This document shows, piece by piece, positions 11,140 through 22,700 of a DNA stretch of 64,000 nucleotides. The stretch lies in assembly GCA_051530055.1 (NCBI GenBank), contig CM121341.1, forward strand, positions 18,538,001 to 18,602,000, written 5' to 3'. This DNA is from Neoechinorhynchus agilis (Eukaryota; Acanthocephala). The translations under genes were made by a program, and so were the position numbers. The notes beneath the pieces are model-generated. The model made no database searches. It was not told where the DNA came from and was given only the letters and a program-made list of their open reading frames with translations. Positions within the stretch are counted from its first letter, which is position 1. The number at the start of each line of letters is the position of its first letter.

Positions 11140-11345
11140 AGTTTGGGTCAACGGGTTCGAATACGTCACCGCTGATGACGCACAACCAAAGGGGACGAAA
11201 TACCGATGAAGGGAAAAAACTTACTGATGAGTCTCGCCTCCTGAAGATATCTGAGGGATCCAGAGGTATGTACAAAGTCATAACCGATTGTTTCAGGGCA
11301 TTAAGTGATTTCATGCGCTTCCCTGAACCAGATCGGTAGGCCGTG
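11140..11345 (+). repeat. Single arm of the 16.3-16.8 kb foldback family
   Basis: The block from GCTGATGACGCACAACCAAA (11170) to about 11340 matches the right arm of the palindrome at 16516-16745, including GGGGACGAAATACCGATGAAG, ACTGATGAGTC and TACAAAGTCATAACCG. Here it is a single linear arm, directly downstream of a plus-strand PLE RT fragment. It contains the hammerhead-like core described in the findings (11191-11240). Confidence 0.75.
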
Positions 11346-11479
11346 TGCGCAAATTCAGCCGTATAGGAAAAATTAATTTACACTGATAAATGTGATCGCC
11401 TGAGCAATGTATACGCTAAATAAACATGTTCATTGTTTACTTTTTGATAGCGAATTATAATAATTGAATTATTTATTTG

Positions 11480-11515
11480 ATAATTTTCGGCCTTCGAGTA
11501 GGCCTTCTTCAGTCT
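11480..11515 (-). other. Hairpin-GAAA motif, GGCC family
   Basis: The minus strand reads CTGAAGA, one spacer base, GGCC, loop, GGCC, then GAAAATTATC. The same motif sits inside the short inserted element at 57882-57912. It resembles the hammerhead core and the 3' tail of Penelope-like elements. Confidence 0.5.
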
Positions 11516-11689
11516 ATTGTTTTGATTCCTCGAAAGTAGCTAAATAAACAGTTTTCAAAAGCTACTTGTACAACAACAATAATTTTCATGCTTTTCTCTT
11601 CTCGGAGTCGGACAAAAACTTGCAGTAATATGACTTCACACACCCCTCCGCCCCGTTTCTTTCAAACGTCGGTCCTCAGCCACACAATT

Positions 11690-12990
11690 TTTCCGTCGCT
11701 TTCTCAGCCTTCCGCGATCCATTCGATTTTCATTTCCTAAACTTTTCGAATAAATCGATTCGGCTCTTCACGTTTCACCATATCGCTATATTGGATCCTT
11801 CGTTTCGCGATAGCTTCCTTCACGTCCTCCACCTTCGCTGAGCCCCGGACCGCATTATTTGGGATCACGTTTTGCCTGGTCACCCCACACATCCACCTCA
11901 TCATGTTCATTTCGGCCACCTGCACTCGCTTGATGTGATTGGCAGTGGTGTTCCATGTATCCGCCCCATATAACATGGTTGGTCTGATAAAAGAGATAGA
12001 GCAGTTTAACTTTACTAAGCAAATCACTGAGCAATCAATAGTAGTGAAAATGTTCCACTTCATCCATCCGTTATTTATTCTCGATGAAATCTCGGCGACG
12101 ATATCGTTTTGCATCGACACTATAGAGCCTAGGCCCTTGAATTTGTCGAATTTCTGCAGGGAAATGCTTTCAGTTTTGGAAATTTTTATACCTTGACTTT
12201 AAAGAGCTTCCCTCTATTTCCATAGGTCATTGTTGAGATCCTGGGAATTATAGCTGGAGAGGTCGATGTCGTCGGCAAAAAGCATGTTCCATAGCGGACC
12301 TTTACTGATCGGTTTGCTGATTTCATCCATAGTGACTACAAACAAATAAGGGCTCAAAGCTGAACCTTGATGCAATTCCACGTTCATCGAGAAGCTATCC
12401 GTATTACCAACTGGCGTCTTTATATTCACTTTGCTCTGCCTGTATATGTCCTGAATCGCTTTGATATAAGTCTCGGGCAGAGTTTTCTTCTAATACAGTT
12501 CCATACCAGTTTTCTAGGGACAGTGTCATAGGCTTACGCTGTGTATTTCCCTTCGTTTTTCATAACCACATTATCCTATCACTTTTCCTATAGACTTCTA
12601 AGACTCCATCTGCATGTTTATCACTCAAGACAATTCCAACTCCATTTCGATCAGAAGATGAACCATTATAAAATAGTTTGAAGCCGTCTCCAAGATCCCG
12701 TGCTTTGGCTCCTTTCCATTTCAGCTTCTGGGAACACATAGACATTCAATCCTCATTCTCTTCATCATATGCACTATTTCCATCGATTTACCCGTCATTG
12801 TCCCGACGTTTAAAGATCCAACTTTCAGTTTTCGTTCGCGTTTGGGTCTTTGTCCATTTGATAATTTATTCACAGAGATCGGACCAGTTCTTTGTGCATT
12901 GCATACAGGGTAGGCCTAATCCTTGTGTGTTATACTGCTCATTTTTGGTTTTTATTCGTGCAAGGTTTTACGGTCGGATGCCATTCCTGA
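11690..12990 (-). mobile_element. RTE-like (BovB-type) non-LTR retrotransposon, broken
   Basis: Read on the minus strand. LNVGTMTGKS (near 12810) and KLKWKGAKARDLGDGFKL with NGVGIVL (12745-12560) are the start of an apurinic endonuclease. LHQGSALSPYLFVVTMDE (near 12375) and MLFADD (near 12275) are RT motifs. LYGADTWN and MMRWMCGVTR (near 11980-11890) are the conserved RTE carboxyl end. Several segments are missing between endonuclease and RT. It is an old, inactive copy. Confidence 0.85.
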
Positions 12991-13080
12991 CACCAACCCT
13001 CCCCATTCATCGGGGTTTGGGACCGGCACCGAGTTTCCTCGGGGCTGGGTACAAAAGCTACCTGTACATTTCATAGCATG

Positions 13081-13672
13081 TTTCGGTTGAAAGGGAGAGC
13101 ATTTAATCCTAGAATAGATTCTTATGCGGCATAATCAATCTTTAAAACGGAGGCGTCGCAACGAAGCAGGCAGCTAGACATCCATGTTCAGCGCATCGAC
13201 TAATTTGGTTTGTTTAGGCTGAATCGAAGAATGCACAAGCGCTCACAGTATCCACAATTTCCAAATCATATTCACGTGCGCGTTCGCGTTATTAAAAAAT
13301 TAGATTTTTTCTTTTAAATTTGGTGCCTATTCGTCTCTATACAATTTTCATTTACAGCTTCGCCTCCTTGTTCGAAGCAAGTTTACATTTTAAATATTTT
13401 ATCAATATTTTCGTTAACTTCGTTTTTGATATGCCGCGCAAAAATAGCTGAAACAGTGTAGACATTTTAAAATAGTTGTGATAAAAGAATGTTCAGTTTA
13501 ATTGCATTTGTTAAACACGCAATTAAAGCGATCGGCTTGAGCTTGAAAATTAATTTGCCATGGATCTTCACGTCTTCTTTTTTTGTAGGATTAGTTATCC
13601 ATGTTTAAATCGTCGAATAGCGAATAAATGCTGACGATTTTTTATAGAGGATTTGATTGCCAACATCCTACT
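13081..13672. other. No gene seen
   Basis: AT-rich spacer between the RTE remnant and the 3' end of the ASK1 gene. I see no long open frame or repeat. The 3' UTR and polyadenylation signals of the minus-strand kinase gene should lie here. Confidence 0.5.
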
Positions 13673-16600
13673 TTAAAGATCACTTGTTTGACTCTCCAGC
13701 AAGTTTATGAGACTTGAGAGTGTTTTGTCGTTCATCATGCACAAAATACTGACAGCAGTCTTTTGTCGCTCCTTCATTTCTATATATTGTTGGAGAAGTA
13801 ACGAATACCTCGTTTCCGTGGCGACTACTTGATCACAAAGCTTTGCCAGTTGATTTGATAAATCTTCTACCTGAAGTCGAAGTTCATCTGTAGACAATCC
13901 TTCATTAAGTGTTACACAGGGTACTGAGTTTGACTCGCTTAAACTCCGGAACCCGGTCAATTTCCATGAGCATTTTGAATCGACATCATCAGCAGAGAGT
14001 ACTGAGATGTGTGGTGCATCAGTAAACGAATTATCTTCCCATTGGCTGAGAATCTCCACAAAACGTTCGACCATTTGCCGAACCATATTGTCCATCGTGA
14101 AGAGAAGATGAGGAATAGTCGATGCGATGTATTCGTCCCTGGCTGTTATCTTAGCAACTGAAGGAATTAAACAGTGAAATAGCTGTTCCACTTGCTCATT
14201 GTTTATATCTTGTTCTTTTAAATGAGAAATAAGTTCTCGAATACGGAATTCACCATTACTCTCATCGCTAATGTAGTCAATAACAGAGCAAACTAGCTTT
14301 TCAATAGCTTCTTTGTCGAACCGCTTGTCGTTCATAATTGTTGCCAAGGCATCCGTTATTTCTTTTTTACTTCTACTAAGGATTTTCTGGAGTAAATGTT
14401 TAATACCATGCTTCCTTGAAGTTTGTTGGGAATATACTCGGCGCGTAGTATTAGCTTCGGGCGAAGGATCCGAAGACACTCGATAGAATGATTTGTTTGG
14501 AACTGTTAGATACGACAAGGATTCAACGGATGAATAATCATGAAGTTTGTTTCCACGGAAAAATGAATATTCTAACAGTTTTTTTACTTTTGGTCGATTC
14601 TTTTGTTCGGATTGAAAGCAAGCGTCTAAAACATTCTTTAAATCTGGACTTATATTATCAGGAATATTTGGATGGGTGTTATCGGATCCGATTTTTAGTA
14701 AGAGTGCAAATTCATTCATTTCATTAGAGAATGGGGGCTTTCCTGTTGCCATTTCAATAACAGTACATCCAAAAGACCATATATCAGCCGGGTAACCATA
14801 TCCTTGGTCGGGAACATTTATTACGTCAGGTGCCATATATTGGATAGTTCCGATTAAATCGTCTAAGCAACTGCTTAAGCCTGCCAAGCGCTTGCTTGCA
14901 CCGAAATCGGCGATCTTCACTTCTCCATTGTATTGATTAAGAAGAATATTGGCTCCTTTAATATCTCTATGTATTATATGGTTCTCATGGAGATACTGGA
15001 GACCGCGAAGTATCTGCTTACCGAAAATTCTAATTGCGGGTTCTTTAAGGGGACCAAATTTTGATAGAAAATCTGTTATCTTGCGGTTTGTAGATACTGG
15101 AGGTTAAGTAGACGAAAACAATGAGTTTAAAAAAGCTTTCGGGTGTGATTTCAATTCTAGAAAAGAAAAATTTAGAATTTTTAGATTAAATTCACTTTAT
15201 TTTTTGCCTGATAGAAGTTGCTGTGTAGCCCATGATTTAATGCCAATTAATTTAGTAAGCTTTTACCATGTTTTTTTCCTCCGCGATACTCAGTTTAAAC
15301 GGTGGTTCGCAGAATCAGTGGTCATATCAAATGATTTCGTTAATGATAAAATTAGTAAATAATTTCAACTATACCATCGGACACATAAATACCGAAAAGA
15401 TAGAAGCAATTACTGCGTGTTCCACGAACCGCGTCTAAACTTCCTCCATCAACATATTCAAGAACGATCTTAACAATCCCGTGTTGATCGGACCCTTCAC
15501 AAATACAATCATGATAGTGTACAATATTTCGATGTTTAAGAGTAGATAGAATTTTGATTTCATTATAAATAGTTTCCATCGCAGTGCTATCTTTTAAATA
15601 AATATGCTTGATGGCATACTTCACAAGAGGATTCTCTAGGTCATAGCCGAGAAAAACTGTGCCAAACGTTCCGTGCCCGAGCTCAATTGGCCTATTATTT
15701 GAATCCAATTTATAATCGAACATTACTGTTGGTTGATCTTCGTCGTGGGTTTGATCAGGTGAAATTTTCTGATATGGCCTTACTTGCTGATAAAATTCAG
15801 CGCATTTTTCGGCACATGAAAAACCGACCTTGTAGCAGTTTAGATCGCCAATACTATAGATCAGAAGCATGCGTTCATTAGTCGCTGGCATTATGGACAA
15901 TATACAATCAAGAAACATCCAATTTTTCCTCGTGTTCTTGCGTTTTTTATTTTCAGTTCGTTTAATTGTATCGAATATAAGAGCAGTCTTAAACTCAGCA
16001 CCATTACTAGTCGATGAAATACTTCGGCCAGCACCATAGACATCAAGTGCGTAGCTGGTTAGTTCGTCTAAAGAGCCAACAACATTTAGCATTCGACATT
16101 GCAATCATTTTCTGGCAAAACGTAAAAAATAGTTTAAAACATGTATTAGACTGCAATAAGAAAGTTCTAAGAACTTAGATGTAGCTAATGTGAACTATCG
16201 AGGTCGCAGTTTGCAGTCAAATCGTCATATTTTAAAACTTAAATAACAATTATTTTAGTAAAATCCAATTTTCATCATTTAAGTTATTCAGGTTATTAAT
16301 CCCTTCCTCAGCTTTTGGCATAAGGCCACGGCATGAAGCCACACCGATCTCTTACAACAGGGAAGTAATAGAATCACTTAATACCCTGAACCATACGGTT
16401 ATGAGTTTGTATGCATCCCTTCGGGTTCTCATATACCTCCAGGAGGCGGGACTCGTCAGTGGGTTTCCGCCCTTCAGCAGTATTTCGTCCATTTCGTCCC
16501 CTTTGGTTGTGCGTTACTGCCGATGACGCACAACCAAAGGGGACGAAATACCGATGAAGAGAGGAGGAAACTCACTGATGAGTCCCTCATCCTCGGAAGT

Positions 16601-19528
16601 TATATGAGGATCCGAAGGGATGCGTACAAACTCATAACCGCATGCATCAGAGACTATGTGGTTATATCATTTCTCTAACGTAAGAGATCGGTTAGGCTTC
16701 ATGCCGTCGCCTTATGCCAAAAGCTGAAGAAGGGATGTAATAACCTAAAACAAAATAAAGCGGCTTGACAGTAACATTTAAGTTATTGTCAAAAAGTTTC
16801 TAAATGCATATAATGCACTAGTTCAAAGGATTTAGTGTGGACAATATGTACTAAATCATTAAATAAACAATTTCTTTATTGTCGATTGTAGATACATTCT
16901 AGTTCCGACTGATGCTTTAAAGCTTGGTTATCGCAACGACGATTCTGATGGTTAGATTATGTACTTTTTAATTAGTGAATCACGGAGAATCGCTTTCGCG
17001 AGAAATGGTAAGAAGTCCGCAATCGTGGCCAATAGGTGTGCAACTTGGAGAAAAAGTTAGTCTTATATTACACATATTTATAATAATTGAGAATAAAGTT
17101 TAGGTTGAAATTATCATAAATGCATTGTTGCTAATGCGCTTGCATTTTAATTTTTTATCGATAAATCAAAGAAACCATGAAAAATTATATACTGACAATA
17201 CAGAAACTTAACAATTTTTCTGAAACAAAAATGTTGAAGACTACAAGTATATCATCCTTTACCTCAGCCTCTCCAATTGTCATATATAGACAACTGAAAT
17301 GTTCTAGACGATGTTCCGTATTATCATTTGTTCTATCTTCTATTCTAGGATCGCCCGAACTGATTATTTTTACAATGACCGGATATGAAATATCTGATCG
17401 TGTTTCTGGCTCTACAGCGTCAATGAAAAAATCTATCCAAAACTCAAATAGTCTGTAATCCGTGTTCTCTCTTTCCTCTGCCGTCAAGACGTTTCTCAAA
17501 TACCTTCTAATCATAAGTTTTATGTTGACAGTAGTTGTTCTAAGACACCAGCAAGGTGGATCAAGTAGGTACATGTACAGAGCTGAATCCGCAGCTTTTT
17601 GGATTTGTCTTAACTGGACACAGAGCTCAAAATACGATGCTACGTCCCAGTAATTTTTGCTAGCATTGATAGCACCCTTTTGACCGAGCATACTGGAAAC
17701 CATAAGTAAAATTCGTCTAATCGATGGATCTTCATTGATTGCCTCATGATTGTGCACCAGGGTAAGGGTTATAATATTTATACCTGCGTAAATATTTGGC
17801 TGTATTTCGAAACTTTTGCTGTAATATTCGATAGCCAACGTACGCTCTCGATCATCTTTAAATTGACCCTCGATGTACCTTTCTTTATGAATTCGTCCAT
17901 AGAGACATATAATGTCGCCAGTTACTTCAGACGACTTATCTAATTCGTCAAGTATTGCAATAGCTTGATCTCTTTGTTCCGATTCTCCGTATCTACTCCT
18001 GGTGAAAGCAAACATATACAAGATCTTATCGAAAGTGGCATCGTCAGTCCGTTCACATGATAGACCTTTTGACTTTTCGAAAATTTCTTCGACTTTTAAT
18101 ATTAGGTCATATCGCTGATCGTCTCGGAAAGTAATAAGTAGATCAACTATGAACTCTTCGGATATTCTACCTATAATGTCATCGGAAAACGCTTCTTGGC
18201 AAAGCTCGTCCCATATCTTTTCACTTCTCTCTGACGACCGGGGATATATTTTCTTGTAGCTACTCCGCGATCAATCCTAGCAATTGCTAAAGTCGAGCTA
18301 TGTTGACCTACGTCTTTAAAATGCGTTTCAAAAGCTACTAATTACATGTAAATAAACGCAAAATAAGTAAGCCTTAAACACTATTGACTGCATAGAGTAA
18401 AAAGACAACGGTAATGATGATCTTTAAAATCACAGTTATGGCTAGCTAATCGCAATTTGTGTAAATTTCTCGTCAAAGTTTCAAAATGAGTTGAGAATGT
18501 TTTTAGAGAATACGCGGCTACGGTATTACCATCACTAATTCCTATGTTCCTTGTCTTAGTTCTCAACAACGAATGAAATGAGGACGATCTGAATATCCGA
18601 TAAGTTGTATTTTAACCAAGTTTCTAATAAACTAAATCTGCATAAGTGTGAATACTTCTAAGATTTCAAACAAAAGTTACTTTACAGGTTAGGATAATTC
18701 ATAAAACTCAAATTATCTCGTTTCACATCGTAATTGTAGTATTCCCGCTGGACTACTGGCAGTTTTTCATCTTTTGAAATGCGCCAGACACCAAAGTGGT
18801 TACCCTTCAAATTTTATCAGGTCAACCCGTTATTTTAGTAAACGAAATTTTCATCGTAAAAGTAGTCACGAACCAAACACTGGAATCGACCGCCACTTAC
18901 GAAGTTTAGTCAGGTATTCATCGCCACCTTTAGATTTAGGAGTTTTACTTGCTGTTTGAAAAAGTTCCTTCAACTGTTGTCTTGCACTATAATATTCAGG
19001 ACTAACGGGGCATGAAAAGCGTCGATTAAGTCTTTTCATGTTACTTAGCACATTGATTGCACTGATTTTGACTTTACCGTCTATGTCAATTTCCGTTTTA
19101 TAGTAAAGGCACTCTGAGTCATGAATTACACATTTTATATCTTGCACAATATGTTGGTTCATACAGTGAACAGTGATCAAGTCATACGAATGCCCTAGAC
19201 TTTGCCTAATACCGATTTGGTACAATAGATACGGCCGAAGACTCGCGACACTGATATCGATTACAGCGACATCCGCACTGTTAAACTCTCGGACTGTGAG
19301 AAAGTCTCCGAATTCAAGCAATCCGAAATCTATTCGCGTATGTTCAAGGCGAAGTTCGGTGCAGACATTTGAAACAAGTCTAAACATAGCCATTGTGGCG
19401 TTCGCGGCATTCGATTTGCTACAATCCCTCTCATTTTCGAAAATCGAAACTACTCTCATCTTGCTCAAATGCGAGTACGGAAAGTCGTCAACTTGAGTCT
19501 CCTGCTCAATATGACGAATTTTAGTCAT
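13673..19528 (-). CDS. Ask1: ASK1-type MAP kinase kinase kinase (MAP3K5/6/15 family)
   Basis: Four exons on the minus strand: 19528-18901, 18230-17208, 16067-15430 and 15079-13673, in compatible phases (about 1231 residues; human ASK1 has 1374). Exon 1 matches the thioredoxin-binding amino region (RIDFGLLEFGDF, SADVAVIDIS). Exon 2 matches the central TPR-like regulatory domain (DLLITFRDDQRYD, ICLYGRIHKE, YPVIVKII). The kinase has a glycine loop (GHGTFGTV, residue about 685), the AIK lysine, EYVDGGSL, HRDIK (about 801), DFG (about 819), a TxxYMAP segment with APD in place of APE, and DIWSFGC. All catalytic residues are present. The carboxyl end is a coiled coil; the SAM-like domain of vertebrate ASK1 is absent. 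Known role of the family: stress-activated phosphorylation of MKK4/7 and MKK3/6. The exon 1-2 and 2-3 junctions are inferred from phase and consensus; exon 3-4 is firm. Confidence 0.9.
16289..16774. mobile_element. Palindromic short element in ASK1 intron 2, 13-bp target duplication
   Basis: Arms of about 220 bp (GGTTATTAATCCCTTCCTCA at 16291 and its inverted partner ending at 16745) meet at about 16515 (TTGGTTGTGCG and CGCACAACCAA). The element is flanked by CATTTAAGTTATT at 16276-16288 and again at 16775-16787, a perfect 13-bp direct repeat. It has no open frame of note. Each arm holds CTGAYGAG and CGAAA segments in hammerhead-like arrangement. A single arm of the same family is at 11140-11345. 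It lies wholly within the intron, so the kinase reading frame is not affected. Confidence 0.85.
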
Positions 19529-19903
19529 GAATCATTATGTTTCCAAGCATGATAGCAAACAAGGCTCAATTTAGTGAATCATTTCTGAAACGAATGTCTT
19601 TTAAAGAAAAATTTGATTAGAAACGATTGAGTATACAATTTCGGAGAGGCATGCAATGTTATTCGAAACATTTTTCAACAACCGTGAGTTTAAAATTTAA
19701 ATCCAAGAAAACAAGCAAAATTCATTCAATATTGGTTACTCGTTTAACATGATCACGTTTTGTCATCAAGAAGTATTCGAATATATTTAAAGGACTATAA
19801 AATTAACGTATAACGTAAAGATAAGCTGTAGGTACTACAAAAAAATCGTTTTTCGCTACAATGAATTGTTTGGTGGTCAATGGATTATATATATTTCAAT
19901 TTC

Positions 19904-20175
19904 TTGAATTATTATCATTAGGGAAAGGAAAATTTCTTTTGGTAGTTTTGCAACCCCGGATTAAAAATTCTCTAATTTATTTTCGGTATTTCGTCCAATA
20001 ATTCCGACATTATCAAGCTATGTCATTGCTTGTAAATGTTCTTTTAAAACAAGAGCTCACATATTTAAAAAACTTACAAGCAATGACAAACATTGATAAT
20101 GTCGAAATTATCCGACGAAATATCGGAAATAAATTAGTGAATTTAAATGCGGGATGGTAAAACTACCAAAGGAAA
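19904..20175. mobile_element. Palindromic short element upstream of ASK1
   Basis: Inverted arms share CTTTTGGTAGTTTTGC, TTTCGTCC, ATTATCAA and the central CATTGCTTGTAA. Flanks are ATATTTCAATTTC (19891-19903) and ATATTTCGATTTC (20176-20188), 12 of 13 identical, taken as a target duplication. Each arm contains a TTGATAA - stem - GAAATA hairpin of the kind seen in the other palindromes. It lies in the 5' flank of the ASK1 gene. Confidence 0.75.
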
Positions 20176-20559
20176 ATATTTCGATTTCCAACTTTGTTAA
20201 CAATGGAGGAATTTCTAGCAGAATTTGTGTATGCTGAGTCGGAGCTAATTCAAAAACCCAACTGAAGTAATAATCTTTTAAACAAAGATGGTTTTGATAC
20301 CATGGTGTGTAATTTTAGGAAAGTATGTATTATGAATGTATCATGTCTTGAGCTGTTAAGAACGTTCATAACTTCTTTCCTCGTTACTTTCAGGTTACCG
20401 TTAGTCTTGGTTTGACCACGGATCAATTTTATATTGAGATTTTTGTAAACAGTTTTATATCAAAACAAGATAGTGGATCTTTTGTTGATCAAGGTTAAAT
20501 TTTTAAGGTTAAGAAGCTAAAATTTAGCCGAAGGACGATAACGCTTTCAGAATTTCCAC

Positions 20560-20632
20560 TAGGGGAAAATCAAACTTTCTTTTGGTAGTTTTGCCAATAC
20601 GGGGTGCCAAAACTACCAAAAGAAAGAAAATG
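20560..20632. repeat. Miniature foldback with the same terminal word
   Basis: TTTCTTTTGGTAGTTTTGCC (20575) and its inverse GCCAAAACTACCAAAAGAAA (20606) are separated by about ten bases, making a nearly perfect hairpin. The terminal word matches the 19904-20175 element, so this is probably an internally deleted relative. Confidence 0.7.
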
Positions 20633-20823
20633 TTAATGGTGAATGTAGCGCCTTTCAACTTTGCACATCTTAGTTACAAATTCTTATCAAATGCGACATT
20701 TCCGCAATAGTCGACTATGGCAATCTTAAACCACCTTAGCAAATGAAGCAATAATTTTTATGCGGAAAAAATAAAAGACGTCAGTTTAGTTGGAAAATAC
20801 CGGAGTAAAAAGTTAGAATTAAT

Positions 20824-22700
20824 TTATATTCCATGGATCGACTCGGAGGTGGTAGTATAACTTCCAGTTTCCATCAGATTGCCACCTTCAAATCCACCTC
20901 CTGCAGCTGACTCCACATGGTAGGCATCATGGTCAAATCCTGAAGACATTGCACCTCCAAACTGTTGAAACGAGCTTTGCTCAGAATAGTGACTTTCTCC
21001 ACCAACACCCTCAAGTCCGGAATTTCCGCTAACAACATCAAAAGCCGAAGCATCTAGTCCAGCATTTGCCAAAACCCCATTTATGTCCGTAGCAGCAGCA
21101 CTACCACCAACATAATTACCCTCCCCAACTGGCATCGCATTATACTGATAGCCTTCGGTCGATCCAGTTGCGTGATACGAAGTCTCCGCAAACCCAGCGG
21201 CTTCCAATCCGCCTATCGGTGCTGCATCACTGCTGCTTTCCATTCCGTAGGCTCCATAGCCAATAGCAGGGGGACTCTAGAGTTCGGACTTAAATTACGA
21301 TTTTTAATTAACAGTTAAATTTTTAAGCACAAAGATATTGGGCTCTTTTAAATCATGACCTTATGATCATACATCATTGGAAGGGAAATAAACTTCTGAA
21401 ATTGTACAAAGCGTAAAATAAATATATTACAGAGTTACTACTGTGGTTATAAAATTGCTCTTAAGTGGCGGTTCATAAGCAAAAATGAAAAAGAGGAGCG
21501 ATATTCAAGTATTATACTCACAATATCCTCAGTTACTCCATAATTCCTAGCTTGAGAGATAAGAATATGAGCGTCGAGAAGTGAACCACCATATCGTTCT
21601 ACATAACTTCTCGGATCCATTTGAGTGATTCCAAGATTTTTAAACGCTCGTTCAACTCTAGGGCGTATTGTTTCATAGCAAATAATCATATTTTTGGCCG
21701 TCTTATAAACCTGTGCCCCGGCAGCCCGTTGATAAATCACTCGTCGTTTAGGCATTGGTCCGTATGGAAGCCATCGCTCGATTATAATATCTCTTGGCTT
21801 CGGAGGCAATGGTGGATAGCGTTCAATAATTACTTGTCTCGGTGGAGGTGGTAAAGCTGCTAGTCTTTTTATGATGACTTTTTGTGAAAGAGACGCGGGA
21901 GGACGTGGTGGTTTCTCACGGAGGATAATAGGTGGCGGGGTTGGTGGTCGCGGTGGGCGTTGTCTGATGATCAACGGTGGAGCAGGAGGTGGTTGTGGAG
22001 GCCGAACTTCTCTAACAATGAGTGGCCCTGGAGCTGGAAGTTGTGGCGGTTTTAAGAATCGAACTTGAACATGTTGTCTGTAAACTTGTGGAGTGGCTGT
22101 AAACTGTCGTTTTACTACGGTAGGATTTGGATCTTGTTGGATTTTGTAGTTAGAATATGCAGTTGAATTGTTTTGATCGACTGCATTATATCCTCCGAAA
22201 TCTACTCCAGTCGATGCATTAGCACCTATTGCATTAATGCCACTTTCGTATGCACCAATTGCACCGCCACCACTGCCGCCAAAAGATGTGACCGTTTCCC
22301 CACTTCCATATTCACCAGTGCTAAAGGTCTCTTGTCCGCCAATGTACCCCGATTCACCATATTGCTGGGATGATTCAAATCCAGCAGATTCGTATTGTTG
22401 AGATGATTCAAAACCCCCAACAGTGCCACCGGATGAAACACCAAAGGTGGCGGAATCAAAAGTACCACCACCGTGCATCGATGAACCGAATTCTCCTGCA
22501 CCCGAATTTCCTTCAAACCCATTTATGCCAAGATTGCTACCCTCAAATCCGCTAATTCCACCTCCGTGTGTATCCATGTATTCCGAACTGTATTGATATG
22601 AAGTCGGTGCGAGGTTTGAGCTGTAACTTGCGTGCTGGGATCCTGAAACATGATTACTGGATTCTATTATTTTACGAACTTCCGCTTCTTGCTGATCCAT
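20824..22700 (-). CDS. Gly/Ser-rich protein with Pro-rich IIxRxxPP repeats
   Basis: Two exons: 22700-21522 and 21276-20824, joined by a canonical 245-nt intron (GTGAGT...CTCTAG) in phase 0, giving 543 residues. Residues 1 to about 200 are rich in Gly, Ser, Glu and Gln (GGGISGFEGS, SSQQY repeats). Residues about 205-325 repeat a PP-x-PP-x-x-IIIRE/IIERxPP unit and end in IIIERWLPYGP. A short mixed region follows (KTAKNMIICYETIRPRVERAF, then MDPRSYVERYGG). Exon 2 returns to Gly/Ser/Glu-rich sequence. No signal peptide or membrane segment is visible. Repeats of this kind occur in cytoskeletal, cuticular and egg-coat proteins, but I do not recognise the family and assign no function. Codon use is even and the frame is clean, so the gene is probably functional. 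Confidence 0.75.

Noticed and set aside
16289-16774. Classical MITE of a cut-and-paste transposon
   Set aside because: The 13-bp duplication and the CTGAYGAG/CGAAA cores do not fit the common superfamilies with 2-9-bp duplications.
18381-18569. Possible extra ASK1 exon between exons 1 and 2
   Set aside because: A direct junction 18901/18230 is in phase and matches the family; this frame shows no ASK1 similarity.
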